Part shown: piece after piece, positions 1 through 6,527 of the stretch | Layout of the letters: the number at the start of each line of letters is the position of its first letter | How positions within the stretch are numbered: the stretch's first letter is position 1 | From: Methylobacter sp. | GTDB taxonomy: Bacteria > Pseudomonadota > Gammaproteobacteria > Methylococcales > Methylomonadaceae | Assembly (NCBI GenBank): GCA_028714995.1 | Contig: JAQTLI010000104.1 | Span: forward strand, 1 to 8,014 | Length of the DNA: 8,014 nucleotides | Direction of reading: 5' to 3' | Translations under genes and position numbers: made by a program | Notes under the pieces: model-generated | The model's database searches: none | The model's input: only the letters and a program-made list of their open reading frames with translations | What the model was told of the DNA's origin: nothing

Positions 1-977
1 CGGAGGAAATCGTCGGTTTGCATTTGGCGCTGATTGAAAAACAGAAGCTGATTGCCGATAAGGAGCAACTTCTTGTGCAACAGGAAATCGAAATCGGCGT
101 GTTGCAGCAGGCGTTGCAGGAAAAAATGCGAGGGACTCAGTTTACCAGCCTGGATGAACTGGGTGAAATTCTGGAGGCCATGCAAAATCAATCAGAACTG
201 GAGCGGCAGATAGAGGAGTTGGTGCAGGAGATTAACGCCAGAACGATAGAGTTGCAGAAAAATCAGGTTCTGTTGCAGTCTGAAAGCGCAAATATTAAAG
301 TCGAGCTCAGTCAGGAAGAGATAGCTGTCCAATTGAAAAGCATTGCTGTGAACATGGATATGGCGACTATGGAAGCTCAGCGCTTGAAAAAGCTGGTGAA
401 TGAGCAAAAACAACTGCAACAGAAGTATGATGCTGGTTTAGCACAAGTGCAGAATCAGGAAGAACTGGCCCAGCAATTCATCGCGGAAGTGGCTCAAATG
501 ACAGAAGAAAGCGGAATGAATTTTCGTCGTCGGGTTCAGGGGCGTCTCGCGGATAAGTTATTGTCACAAACCAACGAAATACTGGAAAAAGTCAGTGGCC
601 GTTATTACATACGGCAGATGCCTAGCGAACAGGGGCTTGCCCTGGAAATTGAAGATACTTATCAGGGCAATGTACGTCGCTTGCCAAAAACATTATCCGG
701 CGGAGAAAGTTTTGTGGTGAGTTTGGCTCTGGCGCTGGGGCTTTCCGAACTGGCAAATAATGGAAAATCAGTGGATTCACTGTTTCTTGACGAAGGCTTT
801 GGCAATCTGGATGCGGAAACGCTTTATACGGTAATCAGTACCCTGGAAGGCTTGCATACACACGGCAAAACTGTAGGTGTTATTTCTCATGTTGAAGGTG
901 TACAGAAACGCTTTAAAGCACAACTCCAAGTGGTTAAAAAGCCGAATGGCATGGGTGAGCTAAGGAAAGCGTCTTGA
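1..977 (+). CDS. sbcC: SbcC, ATPase subunit of the SbcCD nuclease (5'-truncated, C-terminal part)
   Basis: The reading frame is open from base 3 to the TGA at 975-977, so this is the C-terminal part of a gene that begins outside the window. The visible protein starts with a long Gln/Glu/Lys-rich coiled coil (about the first 170 residues), the returning arm of the SbcC/Rad50 coiled coil. The C-terminal ABC half-domain follows. It has the signature motif LSGGE at 693-707, a hydrophobic Walker B strand ending in Asp-Glu with a D-loop (GNLD) around 777-812, and an H-loop ISH with the His codon at 888-890. In the family, SbcC partners SbcD as an ATP-dependent nuclease that opens DNA hairpins and trims blocked double-strand ends. 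The Walker A half and zinc hook would lie upstream, out of view. The frame is intact and the catalytic motifs are complete. General SMC or RecN proteins are less likely given the LSGGESF...ALALGLS context typical of SbcC. Confidence 0.93.
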   Translation, partial: EEIVGLHLALIEKQKLIADKEQLLVQQEIEIGVLQQALQEKMRGTQFTSLDELGEILEAMQNQSELERQIEELVQEINARTIELQKNQVLLQSESANIKVELSQEEIAVQLKSIAVNMDMATMEAQRLKKLVNEQKQLQQKYDAGLAQVQNQEELAQQFIAEVAQMTEESGMNFRRRVQGRLADKLLSQTNEILEKVSGRYYIRQMPSEQGLALEIEDTYQGNVRRLPKTLSGGESFVVSLALALGLSELANNGKSVDSLFLDEGFGNLDAETLYTVISTLEGLHTHGKTVGVISHVEGVQKRFKAQLQVVKKPNGMGELRKAS

Positions 978-1002
978 GTTCTTGAGCTTAAGTTAAAGCC
1001 AT

Positions 1003-1040
1003 AAAAAAGCCCAGCGTGGAAATCCCCGCTGGGCTTTTTT
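1003..1040. terminator. Bidirectional intrinsic terminator between sbcC and the TIGR04073-like gene
   Basis: The arms 1003-1016 and 1027-1040 form a perfect 14-bp inverted repeat: six A, then GCCCAGCG, mirrored as CGCTGGGC and six T. The loop is 10 nt, and two further G-C pairs are possible inside it. The GC-rich core flanked by an A-run and a T-run gives a U-tract in both transcripts. It can therefore end sbcC (stop at 977) and the convergent minus-strand gene (stop at 1059). Confidence 0.93.
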
Positions 1041-1058
1041 GCTTTAAGATGAGTTAGG

Positions 1059-1667
1059 TTATTTCAGCATTCGTTTTTTGAACAATGAATCCAATTTTCT
1101 GTTGATGTCTTGTTGATTTTGATCCAGGTCGACAGGTGCCTGGGGAGCGGTTTCAACAGTCGCCAGGGGCTGTGCGACCGGCATAGGCGCTATCGGTTGT
1201 GCGGTCTCCTCTGCAAAATCCAGGTCAAATATGTCGCAGTATGAGGTATCCCTCTCGAAATAATCGTCCCAGGGGTAAATGGGGTCGGTATTCGGTTTTG
1301 TCGGTAAAGGAAAAAAGACCACATCAATCAGCCCCGAACTCATGCGTCCGGCGGTGTGCATCAGGCCTTTGAATATTCCGCCAATAATGCCATAAAAAGG
1401 ATTGCTGATATTAGTGGTGTTGATGACGTTTTTCGGAATTTCCATAGGGGAAAAAAGAAGATTGGTAAAACCCCGTAAGGCTTTATTGCCAATTTTTGAA
1501 CCGTAAGTTTGTCCTTTAGGGACTGTCGGTGCGCAGTAAGTATGCGATCCAGGGTCCAACATTGCTGAACCGTAAGCTTGCATCCCGGCAGCGCTGCCCA
1601 GCGATGAAAAAGCAGATAGAAAGGCAGTCATCAGGGTAATTATCAGAACGTGTTTATGTGTTTTCAT
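1059..1667 (-). CDS. Secreted exosortase system-associated protein, TIGR04073-like
   Basis: This is a 202-aa protein with a classic signal peptide: a Lys/His-rich start, a hydrophobic stretch at residues 7-22, and a probable cleavage after a Ser-Ala-Ala near residue 27. The mature part (about 55-140) has a pattern I associate with TIGR04073, named for co-occurrence with exosortase/PEP-CTERM systems: a G-x-K-x-x-RG-x-x-N element, an E-I-P-K-N element at 76-80, glycine-spaced G-x-x-x-G stretches at 94-112, and a D-V-V-x-F-P-x-P segment at 115-122 followed by a PIYPWDDYF-like end. Two cysteines, C45 and C144, could form a disulfide in the periplasm. Residues 155-185 are Pro/Ala/Gln-rich, and a charged, possibly helical end follows. 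The biochemical role of the family is not known to me. No exosortase is visible nearby. The Shine-Dalgarno before the ATG at 1667 is weak. The gene lies 68 bp downstream of tex on the same strand, so it may be co-transcribed or use a TATACT-like -10 at 1714-1719. Confidence 0.75.
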   Translation of the reverse strand: MKTHKHVLIITLMTAFLSAFSSLGSAAGMQAYGSAMLDPGSHTYCAPTVPKGQTYGSKIGNKALRGFTNLLFSPMEIPKNVINTTNISNPFYGIIGGIFKGLMHTAGRMSSGLIDVVFFPLPTKPNTDPIYPWDDYFERDTSYCDIFDLDFAEETAQPIAPMPVAQPLATVETAPQAPVDLDQNQQDINRKLDSLFKKRMLK

Positions 1668-1735
1668 AGATTATCAGAGGATGAATAAGGTAAAAATATA
1701 AAGTGTCTGATTCAGTATAGCAGAGCTTTTGTGAT

Positions 1736-4012
1736 TTACTTTTTCAGAGCCTTGGCAAAGGCGTTAGCCATCGACCCTTGCGCTGGAGCCTGTTGTTTTG
1801 GCTTATTGACCTGCTTTTGATTGTTTCGTTCGGGCCTTGCTTCGGTGGCTTCAGGGTTTGTTTTCATCGATAACGAAATGCGTTTGCGTTCGACATCGAC
1901 CTCCAGCACTTTAACTTTTACCATGTCGCCGGTTTTAACCGCGTCTCTGGGATCTTTGACAAAAGTATCGGATAGATGAGAGATATGCACCAGGCCATCC
2001 TGATGTACGCCGATGTCAACAAATGCGCCAAAGTTGGCAACGTTGGTGACTACGCCATCCAGCCTCATGCCGACTTCAAGATCAGTGATTTTCTCGATGC
2101 CTGCCTTGAATTCCACACTTTTGAATTCCGGTCTCGGATCGCGGCCGGGTTTTTCCAGTTCCTGCAGGATGTCGGTCACCGTCGGCAAGCCGAAATGCTC
2201 ATTGGTGTAGTTGGCAGGATTCAGGCTTCGCAAAAACTGGCTCTGGCCGATCAGGTCGCGGATGGGTTTTCCGGTTTCGGCAATAATGGCTTCAACAACG
2301 GGGTAAGCCTCAGGATGAACAGAAGAGGCATCCAACGGATTATCGCCATTCATAATGCGCAGGAATCCGGCCGCTTGTTCATAAGCCTTGTCGCCCAATC
2401 GAGGTACTTTTTTCAATTGTTTGCGGTTGGCAAACGGGCCGTTTTCGTTGCGAAAGGCCACGATATTTTCACTGATGCTGGCGGATAAACCGGACACCTG
2501 TTTAAGCAGGGATACCGATGCGGTATTCACATCAACGCCGACCGCGTTTACGCAATCCTCGACCACGGTATCCAGTCCTTTGGCTAACTGAACCTGATTC
2601 ACATCATGTTGGTACTGGCCCACACCGATGGATTTGGGGTCGATCTTGACCAGCTCCGCCAGCGGATCCTGCAGGCGTCTGGCGATGGAAACAGCGCCGC
2701 GCAAGGACACATCCAGCTCAGGAAATTCCTTGGCGGCCAGTTCAGACGCCGAATAAACCGACGCACCCGCTTCCGACACGGTGATCTTGGTAAACTTGAG
2801 TTCGCTGTGCCGCTTCATGACGTCGGCCACCAGCTGGTCGGTTTCCCGAGAACCCGTGCCGTTGCCTATGCTGACCAGATCGACCTTGTGCTTTTGGATC
2901 AGTTTTGCCAGCTTGTCTATGGATCCATCCCAGTCCTTGCGTGGCGGATGCGGGTAAATGGTATCCGTAGCCAGCACTTTTCCGGTAGGATCGACGATCG
3001 CAACCTTGACGCCGGTGCGTATGCCGGGATCCAGCCCCATCGTCGCTTTAGGCCCGGCCGGCGCGGCCAGCAGCAGGTCTCTCAAATTGCTGGCGAAAAC
3101 CCGGATGGCTTCCAGTTCGGCGGCTTCGCGCAGTCTGAGTTTCAAGTCCAGGTCGATGCGGGTGTACAGCTTGATTTTCCAGGCGAAACGCGCCGTCTCT
3201 GCCAGCCAGGCATCGGCAGGTTTTGATGTGTCGGTAATGTTGAGATGGCGGGCAACAAACTGGGCGCAAAGGTCGTGTTCTGCTTTGTCGTCAGCACCGG
3301 GTTTAAGCGTTAGATTCAGCAAATCCTCGTTGCGTCCGCGGAACAACGCCAAAGCCCGGTGCGAAGGGATTTTGTTGATGGCTTCTTCGTAATCGAAATA
3401 ATCCTTGAATTTTTCAGCAGTCTGTTCTTTGCCGGTTACAACGCTGGCGTGAACAATGCCTTTTTGCCAGATGCGTTCGCGCAGTTCAGCCAGCAGTTCG
3501 GCATCTTCGGAGATGCGTTCCATGATGATTTGCCGTGCACCATCCAAAGCGGCGGCGGTATCCGGTACGCCTTTTTCTGCATCGATAAAGCTGGCGGCGA
3601 TCTGTTCAGGGATCAGGCTGCGGTCATCCAATAAAGCATCGGCGAGTGGTTCGAGTCCTGCTTCGCGAGCTATCTGCGCTTTAGTCCGGCGCTTGGGTTT
3701 GTAGGGCAAATACAAATCTTCCAGCAGGGTTTTGGTGTCGGCATCGTTAATGGCTCTTTCCAGTTCCGGTGTCAGCTTGTCCTGTGAACGGATGCTATCC
3801 AGGATGGTTTTGCGCCGTGCGTTAAGTTCACGCAAATAACCCAAACGCTCTTCCAGCAGCCTTAATTGCGTATCATCCAGGCCGCCGGTGATTTCCTTTC
3901 TGTAGCGGGAAATAAAGGGGACGGTAGCGCCTTCATCCAGTAAGTTGACAGCGGCGCTGACCTGTTTTGGGTTAACGGATAGTTCTTCGGCAATGCGTAG
4001 GATTACGTCCAT
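1736..4012 (-). CDS. tex: Tex, transcription accessory / S1 RNA-binding protein
   Basis: At 758 aa this is full length for the Tex/YhgF family (about 720-790). Domains in order: an N-terminal helical Tex domain (1-200) opening with the family hallmark around VPFISRYRKE (31-40); a YqgF/RNase H-like fold at about 324-450 starting with MGLDPGIRTG; helix-hairpin-helix elements at about 490-560, including NAVGVDVNTAS and a KxLKKVPRLG turn; an S1 domain at 646-716 with the typical GxVxNxxxFGAFVDIGxxxDGLVHIS pattern; and a disordered Lys/Gln/Pro tail at 717-758. Family members bind nucleic acid, associate with transcription elongation and affect toxin or virulence gene expression in some pathogens. 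They are usually considered cytoplasmic housekeeping proteins. The ATG at 4012 is preceded only by a weak AAGAA purine stretch, but the N-terminal homology starts there. A plausible promoter lies just upstream. Confidence 0.97.
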   Translation of the reverse strand: MDVILRIAEELSVNPKQVSAAVNLLDEGATVPFISRYRKEITGGLDDTQLRLLEERLGYLRELNARRKTILDSIRSQDKLTPELERAINDADTKTLLEDLYLPYKPKRRTKAQIAREAGLEPLADALLDDRSLIPEQIAASFIDAEKGVPDTAAALDGARQIIMERISEDAELLAELRERIWQKGIVHASVVTGKEQTAEKFKDYFDYEEAINKIPSHRALALFRGRNEDLLNLTLKPGADDKAEHDLCAQFVARHLNITDTSKPADAWLAETARFAWKIKLYTRIDLDLKLRLREAAELEAIRVFASNLRDLLLAAPAGPKATMGLDPGIRTGVKVAIVDPTGKVLATDTIYPHPPRKDWDGSIDKLAKLIQKHKVDLVSIGNGTGSRETDQLVADVMKRHSELKFTKITVSEAGASVYSASELAAKEFPELDVSLRGAVSIARRLQDPLAELVKIDPKSIGVGQYQHDVNQVQLAKGLDTVVEDCVNAVGVDVNTASVSLLKQVSGLSASISENIVAFRNENGPFANRKQLKKVPRLGDKAYEQAAGFLRIMNGDNPLDASSVHPEAYPVVEAIIAETGKPIRDLIGQSQFLRSLNPANYTNEHFGLPTVTDILQELEKPGRDPRPEFKSVEFKAGIEKITDLEVGMRLDGVVTNVANFGAFVDIGVHQDGLVHISHLSDTFVKDPRDAVKTGDMVKVKVLEVDVERKRISLSMKTNPEATEARPERNNQKQVNKPKQQAPAQGSMANAFAKALKK

Positions 4013-4045
4013 TTCTTTAATTCTTGTGCGGTTTAAAATGAGCGC

Positions 4046-4075
4046 ATTGTAGCAGTTAGGGATGGCGGCTGATAA
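4046..4075 (-). promoter_or_regulatory. Candidate sigma-70 promoter for tex
   Basis: Read on the minus strand, a -10 box TACAAT (4051-4046, five of six consensus bases) lies 18 bp downstream of a -35-like TTATCA (4075-4070, four of six). A start a few bases below the -10 would give a leader of roughly 25-30 nt before the tex ATG at 4012. The match is by eye only. If it is real, tex is expressed independently of the flavin reductase gene upstream. Confidence 0.4.
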
Positions 4076-4109
4076 AAAATCACTGTGCTCTCCCTCTGAG
4101 GCAGGGAAG

Positions 4110-4646
4110 TTATTTCATTTTGGAAGGCAGCTGGATGATCTCGCCGGCTACCATGAACACGCCTTCCCCAAGATGATGAATCGTCTGTGGATGTTTCTTT
4201 TGCGGGTCGATCCACGCCTTGAGCACCTCAAGGATAAAGAGGTTGTATTTGGCGACCATCTTTTCATCAACGACCCTGCATTCAAGATTGGCATAGCACT
4301 CGTCGATGAGCGGCGCCTCGACACACGAGGCGGCCACCGGCGTAAGGCTAAAGTCCTTGAATTTGTCGATCGTTCGACCTGAGGTGTTGCCACAGCCCAC
4401 TACCTTTTCCGCCATTTCCACCGTCGGGATGTTGATTACGCATTCCTTGGTTGCTTTCAAGCTATCGAATGTGTAGTTCCTGTTGCTGATTACGCAACCC
4501 ACGAGCGGCGGCTCAAACTCGAGCATGGTGTGCCACGACATGGTCATGATGTTCGCCCGACCCTCTCTGGCGGTGGTGACCATCACAACTGGCCCCGGCT
4601 CGAGCAGACCATAGACTTTGGGCAGGGGAAAGGATTTTTTAGCCAT
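4110..4646 (-). CDS. Flavin reductase family protein (FMN-binding split barrel)
   Basis: This 178-aa protein has the flavin-reductase-like/flavoredoxin pattern throughout. An early strand reads VVMVTTAREGRANIMTMSW (about 20-38), where the N-I-M-T-x-S-W element is typical of FMN phosphate and isoalloxazine contacts. A PPLVGCVISNRNYTFDSLKA segment (46-65) and an ECVINIP strand (68-74) follow. The family binds FMN and either reduces flavin with NAD(P)H or carries electrons; the substrate cannot be deduced. The protein has several cysteines (for example at 51, 69 and 84) but no CxxC cluster. There is no signal peptide, so it is probably cytoplasmic. The start is fixed by a good Shine-Dalgarno, GAGAGG at 4659-4654, seven bases before the ATG. 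It is divergent from cobO and precedes tex by 97 bp. Codon use is unusually GC-ending for this window: about 124 of 178 codons by hand count, so acquisition by transfer is possible. Confidence 0.85.
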   Translation of the reverse strand: MAKKSFPLPKVYGLLEPGPVVMVTTAREGRANIMTMSWHTMLEFEPPLVGCVISNRNYTFDSLKATKECVINIPTVEMAEKVVGCGNTSGRTIDKFKDFSLTPVAASCVEAPLIDECYANLECRVVDEKMVAKYNLFILEVLKAWIDPQKKHPQTIHHLGEGVFMVAGEIIQLPSKMK

Positions 4647-4653
4647 ATCGGAA

Positions 4654-4659
4654 CCTCTC
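4654..4659 (-). promoter_or_regulatory. Ribosome binding site of the flavin reductase gene
   Basis: GAGAGG on the minus strand lies seven bases upstream of the ATG at 4646-4644. It is among the strongest Shine-Dalgarno matches in the window and decides the start. Confidence 0.75.
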
Positions 4660-4845
4660 GTTTCATGGTGAACTCGCTATAAACAGCCTTTGATTTCACG
4701 AAAAGCGAATTAAAGGTAATCAATCAAGTCTAACGCCATTGAATTTTCCCACCGATTCGTCTTTTTGGAAAGGTAGGGTGTGATTCTATTCGGGCGTGTT
4801 GTTTTTGTCGGATGTTTGCTGTAAAAATGTGCGGACCACTTAAGA

Positions 4846-4866
4846 GCACTGGTAATTTTCTAGTGC
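4846..4866 (+). promoter_or_regulatory. Small hairpin / inverted repeat just upstream of cobO
   Basis: GCACTGG at 4846-4852 pairs with CTAGTGC at 4860-4866 (seven pairs including one G-U in the plus-strand RNA) around a 7-nt AT-rich loop. It ends 27 bases before the cobO ATG and about 13 bases before its AGGA ribosome site. It could be an operator dyad or a leader hairpin. There is no T-run, so it is not a terminator. It does not resemble a cobalamin riboswitch. The function is unknown. Confidence 0.3.
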
Positions 4867-4893
4867 AATGGAATGAATTAGGAAACGGTTGTT

Positions 4894-5430
4894 ATGAAAT
4901 CCAGAGATAGACGACGGGGGCTTGTATTGGTTAATACCGGCACCGGCAAAGGAAAGTCCTCCAGTGCTTTAGGCATGGTTTTTCGTGCCGCAGGCTGGGA
5001 TATGAAAGTCTGTGTCATTCAATATATAAAAGGACAATGGAAAACCGGCGAACAGAAAGCCGCTGAGCGTTTTGACAATATTGAATGGCATACGTTGGGC
5101 GATGGCTTTACCTGGGATACCAAGAATCCTGAGCAGGATATTAAAACCAGCCGGGAAATTTGGGAATTCAGTAAGCAGAAGATTTTGTCCGAAGAGTTTG
5201 ATGTGGTGTTGCTGGACGAGATTAATTATTGCTGCGGATATAACTGGATTTCCGGCCAGGAAATCGCTGATTTCATTCGCAATGAAAAGCCGCCCTGGTT
5301 GCATTTGATTCTGACCGGCCGTAATGCTGCGCCTGAAGTCATAGAGGTTGCCGATACGGTGACGGAAATGACAAAAATCAAACATGCTTATGAGCAGGGG
5401 ATTAAGGCTGAACAGGGGATTGAATTTTAA
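4894..5430 (+). CDS. cobO: Cob(I)yrinic acid a,c-diamide adenosyltransferase (CobO/BtuR/CobA type)
   Basis: The enzyme transfers the 5'-deoxyadenosyl group of ATP to the cobalt of reduced corrinoids, giving adenosylcobamide precursors in B12 synthesis or salvage. The 178-aa sequence has the unusual P-loop TGTGKGKSS (15-23), the QYIKGxWxxGE segment (43-53), the GFTW motif (71-74), a Walker B-like VVLLDEINY (104-112), ILTGR (139-143), and the family's closing pattern ADTVTEM-KHAYEQGIKAEQGIEF. The P-loop lies about 20 residues closer to the N-terminus than in the 196-aa Salmonella CobA. An in-frame TAG at 4879-4881, five codons before the ATG, rules out a longer start. An AGGA at 4880-4883 serves as a somewhat distant ribosome site. 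No other cobalamin gene is adjacent, and no B12 riboswitch is seen in the leader. The next gene starts 188 bp downstream. Confidence 0.95.
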   Translation: MKSRDRRRGLVLVNTGTGKGKSSSALGMVFRAAGWDMKVCVIQYIKGQWKTGEQKAAERFDNIEWHTLGDGFTWDTKNPEQDIKTSREIWEFSKQKILSEEFDVVLLDEINYCCGYNWISGQEIADFIRNEKPPWLHLILTGRNAAPEVIEVADTVTEMTKIKHAYEQGIKAEQGIEF

Positions 5431-5605
5431 AAGTATTGCATGCAAAGTTAGTGATCTTTCATTGCTGAGGATGGATAATACATTTTAACTGCATGACCGC
5501 GACTGTTCCCGGCAGTCTTGTTAGGCGATACAGGAGCTGCTCAGCGGTGTGTCGCTCATTTGAAGGTCGATGCGTTAATAAAATAACCGGGTATGCTACA
5601 ACAAA

Positions 5606-5611
5606 AAGGAG
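5606..5611 (+). promoter_or_regulatory. Ribosome binding site fixing the start of the 120-aa membrane-anchored protein
   Basis: AAGGAG lies seven bases before the ATG at 5619. The frame is open further upstream, with an in-frame start possible near 5493, but no comparable ribosome site occurs there. The upstream translation is Arg/Cys/Ser-rich and does not look like protein. This site therefore selects 5619 as the start. Confidence 0.8.
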
Positions 5612-5618
5612 AAATAAA

Positions 5619-5981
5619 ATGTCTGAAACAACGAAAATTATGATAGCGGTTATTGGGGTTTTTGTGATTGGTTTTATTATGGTCGGTACCAATAAGGAGC
5701 AATCTACCGAGCAAATGGAAGCAGCATCAATGATCAGAAGTTATGTTGCAATGCAGGAAATGGCGGGTAAAAAATGCCCTGTTGCAATTCAGGAAAAAAC
5801 TGGCGAACAAGTGTTTTTTCCGTCAGAAACTCTCAGCGACAAAGAAACTTATGTCACATTAAAGTGGGTAGGTGAAAACGCTAAAAATGGTGGATTCAAA
5901 ACCGCATCATGCACATTGAAAGGTTCGCTGGGCGGCATTTCAGAATTAATTATTGATGATAAGGTCATCATAAAGAAATAA
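5619..5981 (+). CDS. Hypothetical protein with N-terminal membrane anchor
   Basis: I do not recognise the family. The 120-aa product starts at an ATG with a strong AAGGAG ribosome site. After a short polar N-terminus, residues 7-23 form one hydrophobic helix rich in Ile, Val, Phe and Gly, either a signal anchor or an uncleaved signal. No clear lipobox or Ala-x-Ala cleavage site is visible. The remaining ~95 residues are soluble and mixed in charge. They contain two cysteines, C53 and C98, which could form a disulfide if the domain is periplasmic. A Lys-rich end (IIDDKVIIKK) closes the chain. Residues 28-50 are likely helical (EQMEAASMIRSYVAMQEMAG) and the rest looks beta-rich. It is followed by a strong hairpin and has its own 188-bp upstream gap after cobO, so it is probably monocistronic. 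Codon use is AT-rich like the other plus-strand genes here. Confidence 0.7.
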   Translation: MSETTKIMIAVIGVFVIGFIMVGTNKEQSTEQMEAASMIRSYVAMQEMAGKKCPVAIQEKTGEQVFFPSETLSDKETYVTLKWVGENAKNGGFKTASCTLKGSLGGISELIIDDKVIIKK

Positions 5982-5996
5982 TCGGGTTCTTTAAAT

Positions 5997-6027
5997 TCCT
6001 GAATGGATCATTTAGATCCATTCAGGA
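5997..6027 (+). terminator. Intrinsic terminator-like hairpin after the 120-aa protein
   Basis: Arms 5997-6009 and 6015-6027 form a perfect 13-bp stem (TCCTGAATGGATC and its complement) with a 5-nt loop, ATTTA, 15 bases after the stop at 5981. The sequence that follows is T-rich (TTATCTATTATT) without a clean U-run, so termination may be imperfect or the hairpin may serve as a 3' stabiliser. Confidence 0.65.
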
Positions 6028-6138
6028 TTATCTATTATTCAGGCTCTTAGTCTGTTTCATTGGGTTTGCTGCATTGTAGTTACCCATATATGTCTCGTTC
6101 ATTCCAGTCTGAAAACAGATGTAAGATCAGGAATCAAA

Positions 6139-6186
6139 ATGCTAAAACAACAGAAAAGTAATTTTTATGACAAAAGTAATGCTTAA
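6139..6186 (+). other. Short upstream ORF (15 codons) overlapping the start of the cold-shock-domain gene
   Basis: An ATG at 6139 with an AGGA at 6129-6132 (six bases of spacing) opens a 15-codon frame ending with TAA at 6184-6186. It encodes M-L-K-Q-Q-K-S-N-F-Y-D-K-S-N-A. It runs in a different frame over both candidate starts (6167 and 6179) of the downstream gene and stops just after them. Its ribosome site is better than that of the downstream gene. It could be a leader peptide coupling or limiting translation, or it could be chance. No attenuator-type run of one codon is present. Confidence 0.25.
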
Positions 6187-6514
6187 GGGCGTTTTAAAAA
6201 CATGGAAAGAAGACCGGGGATTTGGTTTCATTAAGCCGGACAATGGGAAAAGGGATGTTTTCATACATATTTCGTCATTAAAGGGGGCAAGTCGCCGCCC
6301 CGTAGTCGGGGATGTTATCTATTACCAGATTGCAAAAGATAGTCGCGGCAAATTTAAAGCGGTTCGTGCACATATTGATGGCGTGGCTATCATCGATGAG
6401 GAAGTCAAAACTTCAGGCGTTCCAAAAATCAGGATAGGCAGCAAAGAAATTATTGCGATAATACTGGGTTTGCTGATTATTGCTGTGGTCGCTGTGATTA
6501 TTTACGCAGGTTAA
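6167..6514 (+). CDS. Cold-shock-domain protein with C-terminal transmembrane helix
   Basis: Residues 5-70 form an OB-fold cold-shock domain. A KTWKEDRGFGFIKP strand carries RNP-1 (GFGFI, 18-22), and VFIHIS (31-36) is RNP-2, followed by GDVIYYQI and a last strand ending near KAVRAHI. These aromatic surfaces bind single-stranded RNA or DNA in the family. After an acidic-then-basic linker, residues 94-113 form one strongly hydrophobic helix ending in Tyr-Ala-Gly at residue 115. The arrangement resembles the CSD-plus-DUF1294 membrane proteins, but only one membrane segment is present instead of several, so it is a short form. The domain would face the cytoplasm, tethered to the inner membrane. 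The start is 6167 or the in-frame ATG at 6179; neither has a strong ribosome site. The next gene begins 13 bp after the stop, suggesting one transcript. Nothing in the leader resembles the cspA cold box. Confidence 0.85.
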   Translation: MTKVMLKGVLKTWKEDRGFGFIKPDNGKRDVFIHISSLKGASRRPVVGDVIYYQIAKDSRGKFKAVRAHIDGVAIIDEEVKTSGVPKIRIGSKEIIAIILGLLIIAVVAVIIYAG

Positions 6515-6527
6515 TGGCAAAGAATTG

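Noticed and set aside
1690..1735. Promoter for the TIGR04073-like gene from TATACT at 1714-1719
   Set aside because: No acceptable -35 sits at the right distance. It is mentioned only as a possibility in the gene entry.
1976..3704. Several long open frames on the plus strand opposite tex
   Set aside because: They are antisense shadows of the tex coding frame, Arg/Ser-rich, with no ribosome sites and no recognisable domains.
4074..4107. Terminator for the flavin reductase gene (TCCCT/AGGGA stem plus a T6 run on the minus strand)
   Set aside because: The stem is only 5 bp and the U-run begins 11 bases after it, overlapping the tex promoter candidate. The support is too weak.
4740..4893. Possible cobalamin riboswitch upstream of cobO, prompted by GCACTGG near 4846
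   Set aside because: The conserved B12-box and the surrounding paired core are not present. The match is only a short hairpin.
5485..5526. GTTAGGC at 5520-5526 with a nearby GACTG/CAGTC dyad, resembling an integron attC end
   Set aside because: No matching RYYYAAC partner lies at a proper distance, the potential stem does not extend, and there is no integrase or cassette structure.
5493..5618. Upstream extension of the 120-aa protein to a 162-aa form
   Set aside because: The extra 42 residues are Arg/Ser/Cys-rich with no ribosome site, whereas the ATG at 5619 has AAGGAG at ideal spacing and directly precedes the membrane anchor.
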